From NCBI GenBank assembly GCA_964016985.1, contig OZ024823.1:27087095-27151094 (forward strand): a stretch of DNA of 64,000 nucleotides, read 5' to 3'. The stretch is from Anodontia alba (taxonomy: Eukaryota; Mollusca; Bivalvia; Lucinida; Lucinidae). Of this stretch, positions 12,380 through 22,636 are shown in pieces (the stretch's first letter is position 1; the number at the start of each line of letters is the position of its first letter). The translations under genes were made by a program, and so were the position numbers. The notes under the pieces were generated by a model. That model had not been told where the DNA came from. It saw only the letters and a list, made by a program, of their open reading frames with translations, and did not search any database.

Positions 12380-12584
12380 CAGCTCCTGATGAAAATTCTG
12401 GGTATCAGGAAATGTTTTCTAGTTCTCCACAAAAACACGTTGTGGGTACTATTATTAGAGGCACCTCTACCTTGGTCAGGTGCTTCTAATAAGTACCCAC
12501 AACAAATGTTTTTGTGGAGAAATAAGAAAAAGATATCATTAATTTTAAGCTGAAAAAAGTGCTGTATCTGGTGCTGTGCTACTA
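12380..12584. mobile_element. FB-1 palindromic MITE (AGCTCCAGATAAG family), diverged copy
   Basis: The family consensus reads AGCTCCAGATAAG, then a CTTATTTCTCCACGAAAACA arm, then TGTTGTGGGTACTCATTAGA, and back in inverse to CTTATCTGGAGCT. This copy has ACAGCTCCTGATG and GTATCTGGTGCTGT as worn ends and keeps the inner palindrome (GTGGGTACT / AGTACCCAC). It has no coding capacity. Confidence 0.65.
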
Positions 12585-12594
12585 GGTTACAAAA

Positions 12595-13173
12595 TACAGT
12601 TGACTCTCGTTATCTCGACCTCGCTTATCTCATATAACTGCTTATCTCGAAGTGGAAATCTGGTCCCTGCCAAAACATGAAAATCTAAAAACAAGTAAAA
12701 AAAATATTGTGGAAAAGAAGAGAAATTGCTCCTAAGGAGCAATTTCTCCTCTTTTCCACAATATTTTCAATATATCTCTAACTTCAAGAGTCCAATTACA
12801 CATACATTTGCGGCAACATTCTTTCGTGGAGATTGATCATGAAATATTTTCTACAGTCATTCTCTCCCTTCCGCTGATTCAAGAAGGGCAGTTGTCAGTT
12901 TCTGGCGAAAGAATGTGCACATTACTGGTTAACCGCTTAGAGGACTAAGCCTGCCCAGTAAACGTGTGGTTAGGTAAACTGACCGCGCTCGACATGACCC
13001 CACTGGGTTGACTGGGCCGTAAAACCTCAACACAAACAAACACATACATTTGTTAAATGTGATTGTTCGAATTATGTTTTTCTCAATTCTACAAGTCTGA
13101 TATGTCGAGGTACGGATGTCTTGAAGTATTTCGGAGAGTCCCTTGGAATTCGAGATAACAAGAGTCGACTGTA
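12595..13173. mobile_element. pogo-like MITE with a SINE inside
   Basis: The ends are TACAGTTGACTCTCGTTATC and AGAGTCGACTGTA, with TA at both borders as expected for Tc1/mariner/pogo insertion. Inside is a palindromic core with GGAGAAATTGCTCCTAAG. A 229-bp SINE interrupts the right half (12,811-13,039). Related copies lie at about 13,276-13,634, 22,637-22,957, 30,274-30,608 and 38,114-38,386. Confidence 0.75.
12811..13039 (+). mobile_element. 5'-truncated SINE with 13-bp target duplication
   Basis: The copy starts at CGGCAACATTCTTTCG, inside the family consensus and lacking the tRNA-like head. It ends CCTCAACACAAACAA. The sequence ACACATACATTTG is repeated exactly on both sides (12,798-12,810 and 13,040-13,052), showing a LINE-type retroposition into the pogo-like MITE. 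Confidence 0.85.
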
Positions 13174-13275
13174 ATATATGGACAGAGTTCTTGTTATGGA
13201 TGTGCAGATTGACCCGGGTCTTTACTGTTCACATATGGCATGAAGACCCTTTTCATGTTTGGTATCTTATTGATG

Positions 13276-13634
13276 TTCAGTTGACTCTCCTTATATCAGT
13301 TTCGCTTATCTCAAATAACCACTTATCTAGAAGTGAAAATCTGGTCCCTGTTTTAACATGAAAATCTAATGACAGGTAACAAAATATTGTGGAAAAGAGG
13401 AGAAATTGCTCCTAAAGGAGCAATTTCTCCACTTTTCCACAATATTTTCAATACACTTGACTCTCACTATCTCAAACACTGAAAACAAACTACTGCTTAA
13501 GTCAAACTAAACTTTTAATAATGTTGGTTTAGTTTTGCTTTATATATTCTTTACATTTCAACTCCTGTTATTTCAAACTACTGTTACCTCAAACTGAAAA
13601 TTATTGGAGTTTGAGATAATGAAAGTCCACTATA
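13276..13634. mobile_element. pogo-like MITE, composite copy
   Basis: It opens CAGTTGACTCTCCTTATATC and has the family core GGAGAAATTGCTCC (about 13,400). A second left-type end, ACTTGACTCTCACTATC, follows at about 13,457. It closes near GAAAGTCCACTATA. It looks like two overlapping or fused copies. Confidence 0.55.
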
Positions 13635-13805
13635 TTTAGATTTGATGATTCTTTAATGATGTCGCAGAACAAATATTTTGCTCTGAGAACATTAATCTTT
13701 AAACTTGTGGTTTATCTAGAGCCTGGAAAATTCATCCCACCACCTTATTCCCATCTAAAATCTGAAAAACTTGATTTGACTATCTTGTGATGTGTCTAAA
13801 AGATC

Positions 13806-14385
13806 ATAGCTCCAGGTAAGATGGGGTATCAGGTAAATATTTTTACTTATTTCTCCACAAAAACATATGTTGTGGGTACTCATTACAAGTGCCTCACATT
13901 TTTTTTCTAATTTCTCCACAAAACATGTTGTGGATATTCATTAGTCAGTTCTCCAGCTAGGATTTTAGGGCAGAGGGGTGCCGGGTAGGGCACCTTTTGA
14001 GCGGTCATACAAGAATAAGGGCACAAAGTGTCATGCAGTGTGCTTAGTATCAAGACATGTTACATAATATAATCCCATTCCACAATATTTATCTCAAAAG
14101 TAGAGTACATATAAAACTGACCTTTAACTTTGATAACTTTTTTAATTCTGGTCCGATTTTCATGAAATTTTCACCAAAATGTAGGGTTTTATGTCTGGAT
14201 TTAAAATCAGACAGAGGGCAGCATAAAAAGGGCCAAGGGGCAGCAGGAGAGGGCAAGAGGGGCGATCCGCCCCTCCATGTAGGGCTAGCTGGAGCACTGT
14301 TAGAAGTACCTCATTGAGGCTCTTCTAATAAGTACTCACAATATCAGTACTTTTCAGTTGCAAAAAAAAAGTGTCTTATCTGGAG
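13806..14385. mobile_element. FB-1 MITE interrupted by a hAT-type MITE
   Basis: The left half begins CATAGCTCCAGGTAAG. The right half ends CTTATCTGGAGCTGTGG. Between TTCATTAG (about 13,945) and TTAGAAGTACC (about 14,300) the palindrome is split by a 353-bp insert. Confidence 0.7.
13947..14299. mobile_element. hAT-type MITE inserted in an FB-1 MITE
   Basis: The left end is CAGTTCTCCAGCTAGG and the right end CTAGCTGGAGCACTG, giving inverted termini CAGT(T/G)CTCCAGCTAG. CAGT...ACTG ends fit the hAT superfamily. The flanks share TTAG but a full 8-bp duplication is not intact. Confidence 0.6.
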
Positions 14386-14407
14386 CTGTGGAAATTGCTG
14401 ACTTAAT

Positions 14408-14716
14408 CAGTGCTTGCACTAACTGTCAAAATAGGAAGTCCCAGGACTTCCTAGCTCCAATATCTGGAAGTCCTGGTGATCAAATTTTTTCACTCACTTT
14501 CAGAAATTCAACCTCAGTATTCTTAAACTCTCATTTATGGAGTAAAACTGCCATTCTTAAGTTAAATAAGACATAAATTCATTCTAAATTTTTGTTATAA
14601 ATGACTAAATATCTTTAAAAGTTGGGAGTCCCAGACTTCCTGGCATTGATTTTTGGAAGTCCCAGGGCAATTTTTGGGAGTCTCTGACTCCCAGACTTCC
14701 TTTAATGCAAGCACTG
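14408..14716. mobile_element. hAT-type MITE, 309 bp
   Basis: The ends are CAGTGCTTGCA and TGCAAGCACTG, an 11-bp perfect inverted repeat. The interior holds repeated GGAAGTCCCAGG-type segments resembling the GAGTCC-rich parts of the hAT block at 2196-6231. CTTAAT occurs on both flanks but is offset, so the target duplication is worn. Confidence 0.65.
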
Positions 14717-15186
14717 CTTAATGGCAAACCATCCAGATCCTGATGAGACCAGTACTGAACTTGTAGGATCTGAGTTTAAATTTGCACCTTTTTGTTTGAG
14801 CATGTCTATTGAAATATTTTCATAAATATGGAATAATTTAGAATTCTTTTCATGACTGTTTTTATAGGCATTAACTAGTTTAAAGAAGTTTCCCTTATCT
14901 CTGAGCTCAGGAAAGGACTGCAAGATTTTAGAAAACTTTGGTGAGTACAACTTAAAAATCAACAATTTCAGTTTAAGTATTGTTAAGGATTAATACCCCC
15001 CCCACCACCACTCCCCCCCCCCCCCACCCCCCCAAAAAAAAAAGCAAAAAAAAAAGCAAAAAATAGATTAATACAAAAACAAAACAAAAGAAAAAATAGA
15101 ATGTGCAATATTTCGTCAAGTAAAATGCATAATTTTTCAATTAATATGCATAATAAAGGAATACAGATTCCATAAAAGGTCCATAG

Positions 15187-15389
15187 CTCCAGATAAGTTT
15201 GTTTTTTTTTTTCAACCAAAAAGTAATGAAAGTTTTCTTATTTCACCACAAAAACAACATATGTTGTGGTACTTATTAGAAGTGCCTCAATTAGGGGTTT
15301 TTAATGGTACATGTACCTGTAATATATGTTTTCATAGAGAGATAAGAAAACTGTTATGTGGATAAACCCTCTTAATCTGGAGCTATGAA
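15187..15389. mobile_element. FB-1 palindromic MITE
   Basis: The ends are ATAGCTCCAGATAAG and CTTAATCTGGAGCTATG. Inside are ACAACATATGTTGTGG and a degenerate complementary arm. It lies directly left of the twin palindromes. Confidence 0.7.
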
Positions 15390-15395
15390 GTCTGT

Positions 15396-15565
15396 ACTAA
15401 CCAAATAGTTTAATCTATTTGATTTTTGCTTGACACAACGTCAAGCAAAAATCAAATAGATTAAACTATTTGGTTAGTATCTACTAACCAAATAGTTTAA
15501 TCTATTTGATTTTTGCTTGACACAACGTCAAGCAAAAATCAAATAGATTAAACTATTTGGTTAGT
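15396..15565. repeat. Two tandem, identical 83-bp perfect hairpins
   Basis: Unit 1 is 15,396-15,478 and unit 2 is 15,483-15,565, separated by ATCT. Each unit has a 39-bp arm (ACTAACCAAATAGTTTAATC... to TTGCTTGAC), a 5-base loop ACAAC and an exact 39-bp complementary arm ending GGTTAGT. The two units look identical, so the duplication is recent or maintained. They lie between two FB-1 MITE copies. No protein is encoded. Confidence 0.95.
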
Positions 15566-15590
15566 ATCTTCACTTACCTTTGATACATTC

Positions 15591-15778
15591 CCATAGCTCC
15601 AGCTAAGAGGGAGTATCAGATCATTTCTTTTTTTTCTTTTTTCTCCACGAAAACATGTGGGTACTCATTAGAAGCGCCTCAATGAGACACTTCTAATGGG
15701 ATACCCACAAATGTTTTTCGTGGAGAAGTAAGAAAAATAGCATTATTTTTGGTTTAAAAAATGACTTATCTGGAGCTT
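15591..15778. mobile_element. FB-1 palindromic MITE
   Basis: It begins CATAGCTCCAGCTAAG and ends CTTATCTGGAGCTTTG. A long inner inverted repeat is centred on AGAAGCGCCTC / GAGACACTTCT at about 15,685. Confidence 0.75.
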
Positions 15779-15784
15779 TGCATT

Positions 15785-16137
15785 CTGGGGTATCTAATAA
15801 TTCTTTAAATGGAACACCTTTGGGACCATGGAAAATTGTTAGAGCCATGGGTAGTTTGAGCCATTGAAGGTTAATCATGGCGCCATGTCAGGAAGCAAAT
15901 ATCGCTAATTCTGGGAAATCTATCAATCTTCTACACAATAATTGTATGCTAAGTGTACTCATTAGGATTGCCTCGAAGATGCAATTCTAATGAGTACACA
16001 CAACATACAATTTCATAATGAAATAAGAAAGCTTCCTTAAATATTTGTTTTCTTGAGCTATCGGAAGAATTTTGTAGGGACTCAAAAACGAGTTCAAATT
16101 AGCCATGGTGTTCGAGCTATTAAGATTCGACTGTAAT
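15785..16137. mobile_element. pogo-like MITE, second subfamily (degraded)
   Basis: It contains TTTGAGCCATTGAAGG near the left and TTCGAGCTATTAAGATTCGA near the right, with a palindromic centre (GTACTCATTAGGATTGCC / ATTCTAATGAGTACAC). A better preserved relative at 48,756-49,100 starts CAGTAGAACTTCAATGGC. Confidence 0.5.
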
Positions 16138-16598
16138 ACTAAGGGAAATTGGTATGCTTTTTGGGGAGGCCTCCCTTCAGAAAAATTGTCTACTCTAACA
16201 GTCTTTGCGAAATCTGCAGGACTTTATGACAAAAACCGGCAAATTTTCATTGTGTCCTGCAGAAAATTTCTGTTTGTCTGACAAATGTCCTGTGATTTCT
16301 GGCAAAAAAGAGATAGATTTGATAACAGACAAGCCTCCTGTCCTGCAGAATTTTATTTTGTCCTTCCAAAAACTTCAGTCTGTCTGACAGCTGTCCTGAA
16401 TCTGATGGAAAGATTTCGCGAAGACTGCTCTAAAAGAAAAGAATTTGCTCCCCTCAGGAGTGAATTCTTTCCTTTTAAAGTATTATTTTTTTTCAAAAGG
16501 TGAATGATATACAGGAAAGCTAACATGGTGTCATAGAAGTTGTTTCCCTTGGCAAAACTAGTGGAAAATCTATCAGGTGTATCCAGTGGAACAGCTCA

Positions 16599-16820
16599 GG
16601 GCCCAGTTGTTCAAAGCATCGTTAGCTTAACAAGCTCGTTATCAACACTCGTTCATTGTGGTAGCTAAGGTATTTTCAAATTCATTGATACTTTTACTGC
16701 AAAATGTGAATGCAAAAGCTACTCACATTTTTTCAGCAAAAGTTTTTGCCATATTTTTGACAGAAATTTTAATGTCACTTTTGCTAACAATTTCTTTAAG
16801 TTTGAACAACTAGACCCTGG
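16599..16820. mobile_element. FB-3 MITE (GGGCCCAGTTGTTCAAA family)
   Basis: It begins GGGCCCAGTTGTTCAAAG and ends TTTGAACAACTAGACCC. Inside are inverted AAAGCTACTCACATTTT segments. Better-preserved copies at 54,137-54,380 and 60,123-60,365 show the same end-to-end palindromic plan. Confidence 0.7.
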
Positions 16821-17545
16821 TATTCATTTCACTGTTTACATGCCTGAAGACACCTTTTCATATGAGCAGCCGCATGAAAAAAGTGCCTTCTAAGGTGTGC
16901 CTAACTAAGACTCAAATCAGCCTGCATATCTGTGCAGTCTGATCAGTCCATTGATAACATGCCTATTCAAACATATTGAGAATTTTACCGCCAAAAAATG
17001 AAAACTTTATGATGAAAAATTCTGGTAGTTTTCATATTTCTGCTCAAAACATAGATTGTGGGTAGATCGTTAGAACCATCTTGGTGAGGCTGTTCTAATG
17101 AGTACCCACAATCTATGTTTTTGAGCAGAAATAAGAAAATTAATCTTTACCCCTGTAAACCTCAGTTTTATTGTATAAAAGTGGGGTTTAAGGGGGTCAA
17201 AAGTATAGGCATGTTTTCGTTACACTTTGTTGTCCGCATGAAGAAACTTTGCACCCTTTGCTATCTGACTGAGCTGAGTGAAGATTCCGATGGGACTACA
17301 AATGCGCAAGCTGATCTGAATCTTAGTTTGGGTGACTTGCCCCAAGGTATGTTTTCTGAAGTTAAGACTCAAATATGTTCCATGGACACAGCTTCTGTTC
17401 TCAATGATAAAACCACCAATCAATTTTTGAATGAAAGTTCCTATGCTATAAATTATTCCTGTTTCAGTCTATACTGTCTGGTTATACTTTTTTTTTCCAA
17501 CGGTTTTCTCTCTGCTTCTGGATCCATTTGCGTTCTCAGGAGTTT

Positions 17546-17763
17546 TTAACCCTAGTCCTGCCGAACCCGGATATACCCTGTCTTTGCAAACAGTGTAGAT
17601 CCAGATCTGACAGTTGGCTTCTGAAGAAGCCAACTGATCTGGATCTGCACTGTTTGCCATTAAGTATGCAAATTTATATCAGCAATCTCGATCAAGTAAT
17701 CTGATTGGCTGAAAATTAGAAATGGGTGTGGCATCTTAATTTATTCAAAAGGACAAGGGTTAA
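17546..17763. mobile_element. PB-A piggyBac-like MITE, TTAA-flanked
   Basis: TTAA|CCCTAGTCCTGC at the left and GGACAAGGG|TTAA at the right. The centre is the palindrome CAGTTGGCTTCTGAAGAAGC. TTAA target duplication together with ends starting CCC is the signature of piggyBac transposition. Other copies are listed separately. Confidence 0.8.
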
Positions 17764-17801
17764 GTGGCTTTATTTGTTTTAATGCTTTATAGTAATGGAG
17801 A

Positions 17802-18184
17802 GAATATAGCTCCAGGAAAGGATTTTTTTTTTTCAACCAAAAAAACATAGCTCTAGATAATTCTTATTATTGATCTTTTTCTTATTTCTTCACAAAACAT
17901 ATGTTGTGAGTACTCATTAGAAGCACCTTGGTGAGATGCTTCTAATGAGTACCCACTACATACGTTTTGGTGAAGAAATAAGAAAAATATTATGCTACCC
18001 CCTCTTATCTGGATTTCTGATTACCGGTAGTATTGATATTTTCCTGACTTATCCATGGAAACATATGTTGTGGTCTTATTAGAAACATCTTGCAGTTGCT
18101 TCTGATGAGAGCCTAAAACATATGTTTTTGTTTAGAAGTAAGAAAATGTTTTACCTGATACCTCTTCTTAACTAGAGCTATGAG
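17802..18184. mobile_element. Two adjacent FB-1 palindromic MITEs
   Basis: The first runs from ATAGCTCCAGGAAAG to the CTTATCTGGATTTC region (about 17,805-18,018). The second, about 18,020-18,184, has worn left ends and closes CTTAACTAGAGCTATGAG. Both hold the ACATATGTTGTG / CATATGTTTT arms. Confidence 0.6.
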
Positions 18185-18469
18185 AGAAAATTCCAGAATA
18201 TCTCCTTTGCTTGGCCAAAAAATCCTTACCTCTTTTTGGTTTCATTTGTAAGAGTGAAGTTTATAGGCATGTTGACATTTTTAAGCTCTTGCATGTTTGT
18301 TTTGTATAGTCAGAGTCTGTGATACAAGTTCTAAATGTGTCTGTATATTCTTGATGTTGTTGTTGTTTAGGTTTTTAATGCTACCAAGAACCTAAGGCAC
18401 ATGGAGGCAGCACTGAATGTGTTATGTGCATGTTTTTGTACAGCCTTGCTTTCATAGATCACCCATGCA

Positions 18470-19458
18470 CACTCACAGATACTTGGGGTCAGTAGAGCTT
18501 TCTTGCAGTTGGTAGAGCGGATTGTCCAAATTGAACCCTTGGATTTTTTTCTCTTTATTTTTTTTTATCTTAATTTTTGCATTTTATTTTACTTGAACAA
18601 CACCTAAAGTCATACAAATGGTTGCGCCACGTCTAGAAATCGTTTGAAAATATGATATTTTATGGATAGGATATAATTACCACAAGATAAACAACTTCGA
18701 CGAGATCAATTTTGACCCCGTTCCAGGTTAACAGCGCTGAGCCTTCCAAATCCAAAACAACAATGCAAATTATTTACATCCCTAGATTCAGTAATCATTC
18801 ATCTTTATGCTGATGCGGATGTCCTTACAAAAGTCTCTTGAGTTCTTCCAATTTTCGACGAAAACTTCATCAAATGTAAGGAATCTGTCGTCTTCCACAT
18901 CAAAGTGCGACCTGTTTCCCCGCTTTATTTACAAAACAGAGTGGACCCTGGAAAACAGTAAAATGGTTTCCCAGGTTTCACGGCGATTTGTAAAATAAGC
19001 CGGGAAACAGGTCGCACTATGATGTGGAAGACGATAGATTGCTTGCATTTGAGGAAGTTTTCGTCGGAAATTGGAAGAAATCAAGAGACTTTTGTAAGGA
19101 CATCCATATCAGCGTAAAGGTGAATGATTGCAGAATCGAGGGATGTATATAATTTGCATTGTTGTTTTGGATTTGGAAGGCTTGGCGCTGTTAACCTGGA
19201 GCGGGGTCAAAATTGATCTCGTCGAAGTTGTTTATCTTGTGGTAATTATATCCTATCCATAAAATATCATTTTTTTCAAACGATTTCTAGACGTGACATA
19301 ACCCTTTGTATGACTTAAGGCGTTGTTCAAGTATCATAAAATGCAAAAATAAAGAGAGAAAAAAAAAATAATAAGAAAAAAAAATCCAAGAGATCAGTTT
19401 TGGACCATCCGCTCTACCAATTGCAAGCAAACTCTACTGACCCCAAGTATCTGTGTGC
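18470..19458. mobile_element. Fold-back element, ~990 bp with ~465-bp inverted arms
   Basis: The left arm (from CACAGATACTTGGGGTCAG, about 18,470-18,935) is matched almost throughout by the reverse complement of the right arm (about 18,988-19,458, ending CTGACCCCAAGTATCTGTG). Marker pairs include GCGACCTGTTTCCC / GGGAAACAGGTCGC next to the ~50-bp spacer and GACGAGATCAATTTTGACC / its complement midway. The arms hold only scattered differences and no long ORF. It is probably a non-autonomous DNA transposon; the superfamily is unknown. Confidence 0.8.
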
Positions 19459-19559
19459 ACACTTGGTGCCACTGCCTGTTACTAAGTGCCTCCCTGTCCA
19501 CTTTATACTCAACCCAGGATATGTTGAGTATGAACTAAGTGTACTAACAATCTGAAAAC

Positions 19560-19645
19560 TTTCTTGACCCAAGAGGGTATGAATTAACCACAACCTTCCA
19601 TTTACAAGTGAAGAGCACTAACCACTAGACCCACCCAGCCCACTA
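19560..19645 (-). mobile_element. tRNA-derived SINE head fragment
   Basis: On the - strand it reads GGCTGGGTGGGTCTAGTGGT, then TAGTGCTCTTCACTTG, which matches an A-box (GGTCTAGTGGTTAG). A decayed B-box follows (GGTTGTGGTTAATTC). It is too degenerate for a tRNA gene. Confidence 0.5.
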
Positions 19646-19663
19646 TTTATATGTATAATCTCC

Positions 19664-19869
19664 TTAATCTTTGTCCTGCTGAGCCAGGATATACCCTGCA
19701 TTTGCAAACCTTGTAGATCCAGATCAGTTGGCTTCTGAAGAAGTCACTGATCTGGATCTGCATTGGTTGTCATTCAGTATGTGAATTTATATCAACAATC
19801 TGGATTAAAAGATCTGATTGGCTAGCAGTTAGAAATGGCATATAGTTTATTCAGCATGACAAGGGTTAA
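19664..19869. mobile_element. PB-A piggyBac-like MITE, TTAA-flanked
   Basis: TTAATCTTTGTCCTGCTGAG at the left and GCATGACAAGGGTTAA at the right. The centre contains CAGTTGGCTTCTGAAGAAGT with a degenerate complement. Confidence 0.75.
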
Positions 19870-20309
19870 TATATATTCATGTTTAATATTTTGCCATAAA
19901 GTTGATCTACATACATGTAATTATAATTGTCAGAATAAAAGTCACACTTGGCTTGTGTTGTATTGTTATATGAATATTCAACTTGAAATAAAATATGCCT
20001 GTGTCTTTGTCTTTTTCCTGTCTTTGTAAATTGCACACATTTAACCCATTAATGCCAAATGGACTCTTCTTCCACATCCCTTTGGACCAGTCCATTTCCA
20101 AAAGCAAAGTTTTATTATTACTTTGTTTTATAGAAATTCCCAAATTTAATGCAAACCGTGTAGACCCTGATAAGATGTCACATTCTGCTGCATCTGATCT
20201 GGGTCTGCACTGTTGCCAGTTACCCTTCTGGGGGTCTTCAGACCAAATGGGTTTATATGTAAATGAAGAACACTGGTTATACATGTATTTTCTCTATCTA
20301 TTTTATTAG

Positions 20310-20617
20310 GAGATAAAATTTGTAAGATGTTAGATGATAAACTTGCCCAACATGTTGCCAGCTGTGGCACCACAGCACCTGTGAAGACCACTGATACTGT
20401 TACTGATATAACTGCTTGTAACAACAGAAAGACAGAGACTTCTACTGTTAGTATGGTTAGTGTGCATAAAAGACAGAACAGTCAGGATAGTAAAGCACTG
20501 GGAGGTAGACTAAACAGCCCAGTAAATGTGGGAGGAGGAAATCAGAATGGCCGAAGAGGGCATAAAGCACATGAGTTATCTGATAGCAGTGACGAAGAAG
20601 TGGAACAACCTGTTAGG
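20310..20617 (+). CDS. MUS81: MUS81 coding exon 3
   Basis: Acceptor TTTTATTAG|GAGAT, donor GTTAGG|GTAAGA; phase 1 in, phase 0 out. It opens with GDKICKMLDDKLAQH, the helix after the N-terminal hairpin motif (human GDGLCRMLDERLQRH). A low-complexity linker follows, ending HELSDSSDEEVEQPV. The SDSSDEE run is a good casein-kinase-2 consensus. Human MUS81 is known to be CK2-regulated in the same linker; equivalence here is inference. Confidence 0.92.
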
Positions 20618-20755
20618 GTAAGACACTGTCACAGTTTTGGGAATCAACCAGAATTTAATAGTTCATTATTGGTTTTGAAAAACTGATGGATCATCAACGA
20701 ATAGGACTTGTAGAAAATGTATCCATTTGTATGTTAGCCCCTTTTCCAGTTACTT

Positions 20756-20973
20756 ATACATAGCTCCAGATAAGAAGTGGTATCCACATAAAATTTGGAT
20801 CATGAAAACATACATTGTTGGTACTCATTAGGAGCACCTCATGAAAATGTATGTTGTGGGTACTCATTAGAAGCACCTCTTCTAATGAGTACCCACAACA
20901 TATGTTTTCATGGAGAAATAAGAAAACTATGTGTACTTTCTGGTTAAAAAATGCCTTATCTGGAGCTATGCTG
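20756..20973. mobile_element. FB-1 palindromic MITE
   Basis: The ends are ATAGCTCCAGATAAG and CTTATCTGGAGCTATG. The inner arms read ATGTTGTGGGTACTCATTAG and CTAATGAGTACCCACAACAT. The left arm is partly duplicated (two GTACTCATTAGRAGCACCTC segments). Confidence 0.8.
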
Positions 20974-21639
20974 ATTTCAGGCTATATTTATCAAATTTCT
21001 TCACCCTTATTTGCCACAAATCTAAAATGACCAAAAGCGACAGCTTAGTATTTTACTTTTTACAACTTGTCTACTAAAATAAAACATGAGAAAAAATATG
21101 TTCCTAAAAATAGAATTTTCGGATTTATTCATTGCGATCATCAGTCACAAGAGGCAAAAATGACTGATGAGAGATAATAGCAATAATCAGGACAACACTA
21201 CACTGTCAGTAGTTAAAGTGAATATATGCACAATATATATTACAAGGTTTGATTTAAGGATAACCAGTAGACTTAGTTCAGCCCTTTTTTTCTGCATTAT
21301 TGGGTTGCCTTACATGGCTGTAGAGGAGAGTGGGTATTGGGAGAATATATTTCTTTTTTCTCCAGCAAAAGATATGTTGTGGAAGAATAAGAAAAATATC
21401 AACAATTTATGGTGAAAAAAGCACATTATCTGGAGCTATAGCCTAATGCTGATTGTGATGTTGCTGTAAACTTGCTGTTTGAAGTGTAACCAACTTAAAC
21501 CACCCCATCTAGGGGAGGCAATATCCTGTTTGCAAAAGTTGTCTTTCTTTGAAAACATTTTCAGGTGTATCCATTCTACTTTTAGATAGGTTTGAAGGTA
21601 CAATTTTGCTTGCTTTGTGTCATGCCCATAATTAGGGGA

Positions 21640-21800
21640 TAACTGTATTTAAAATTGTCATTTGGAGAGGAAATAAGCGTTTTTATGGTCAGAAATTTCT
21701 TTTTACGGTGATGGGTCAGTGGTGCCGTTCAGTGTAATTTGCGACTGTAAAACCGACAATTTACTTCCCCTAATGACAATTTTAAATGCAGTTATACCCA
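21640..21800. repeat. Inverted-repeat element
   Basis: The arms TTTAAAATTGTCATTTGG (about 21,650) and its complement-like AATGACAATTTTAAATGC (about 21,773) enclose about 100 bp. Left and right ends resemble each other in inverse (AACTGTATTT / AAATGCAGTT). Confidence 0.55.
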
Positions 21801-21984
21801 TTCTAATGCATTTATTCATTTATTTTGTTAAAAAAAAAAATTGTACTATTCACACAAAGGAACAAATGATGTGAGCTGCATAAAACCAAATGCCAGTGAA
21901 TGAAAAGCGACGTTATGTGATGATGTCATGTTTCCAACATAATATACTAGAATATATGGTCAAAATTTTTTGGACATTATCCAG

Positions 21985-22047
21985 TCAGATGTTGTGTTAC
22001 ATATGCCCATCATTACAGATGTTGTGTTACATATGCCCATCATTACA
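21985..22047. repeat. Tandem duplication of a 32-bp unit
   Basis: The unit starting AGATGTTGTGTTACATATGC and ending CATCATTAC occurs twice in direct succession. Confidence 0.85.
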
Positions 22048-22154
22048 TATATACATATGCCATTAGAATGATAATATAAGTAAAAATATAAATGAGGTTA
22101 ATCAGGAAAGGTCATAATCATAAAGCTCAGTCTTCCCGAGACAACGAAAGAAGA

Positions 22155-22456
22155 GCTGGCCTCGGTGGCTCAGTTGGATGTGCATTGTACTGGTGATCAG
22201 GAGGTTGCGGGTTTGATCCCCACCGGGTCGGCAACATTCTTTCGCGGAGACTTGATCATGAAATATTTATACGGTCATTCTCTCCCTTCCACTGATTCAA
22301 AAAGGGCAGTTGTCAGTTTCTGGTGAAAGAATGTGCACAATACATGTTAACCGCTTAGAGGAATAAGCCTGCCCAGTAAAAGTGTGGTTAGGTAAACTGA
22401 CCCTGCTCAGCATGACCCCATTTGGTTGACTGTGTCATAAAACCTCAACACAAACA
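22155..22456 (+). mobile_element. Full-length tRNA-derived SINE with target duplication
   Basis: The head reads GGCCTCGGTGGCTCAGTTGG (A-box) and, about 40 bp on, GCGGGTTTGATCCCC (B-box), followed by a conserved ~240-bp body and the tail ACCTCAACACAAACA. AACGAAAGAAGA is duplicated exactly at both sides (22,143-22,154 and 22,457-22,468). This copy shows the complete structure missing in the truncated ones. Confidence 0.88.
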
Positions 22457-22636
22457 AACGAAAGAAGAAGAGGAATATAGAATGATGAGACACAATGGCA
22501 TGGTTGCAATAACTGATATACAAACAAAGAACTACAACGGAGGAACTGCCTGGTAATAATCAGCAGAAACAATTACTGATGACCTTATAACTAATTATAC
22601 TTGGCTGAAACCTTGCCCTTAATTCAAAATTTCAAG

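Larger units (their letters stand above)
11096..20309 (+). other. MUS81: MUS81 intron region between exons 1 and 3; one exon not located
   Basis: Exon 1 ends in phase 0 and the next recognised exon begins in phase 1 (GA|GAT), so a small exon of 3n+1 bases is required. By homology it should encode the KxYPLPLxSGKEAxIL-like turn of the N-terminal helix-hairpin-helix. I searched by eye and found no such segment. The 9.2 kb hold several AGCTCCAGATAAG MITEs, pogo-like MITEs, a SINE, hAT-type MITEs, twin palindromes, a ~990-bp fold-back and piggyBac-like MITEs. Confidence 0.6.

Noticed and set aside
18371..18420. Candidate missing MUS81 exon after TTGTTTAG (VFNATKNLRHMEAAL)
   Set aside because: Good acceptor and phase 0, but the peptide lacks the expected YPLPLxSGKE turn, the frame soon stops, and no donor gives the phase 1 needed by the next exon.
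22155..22235. tRNA gene
   Set aside because: A- and B-boxes are present but no paired acceptor stem; the sequence continues into a repeated ~240-bp SINE body.
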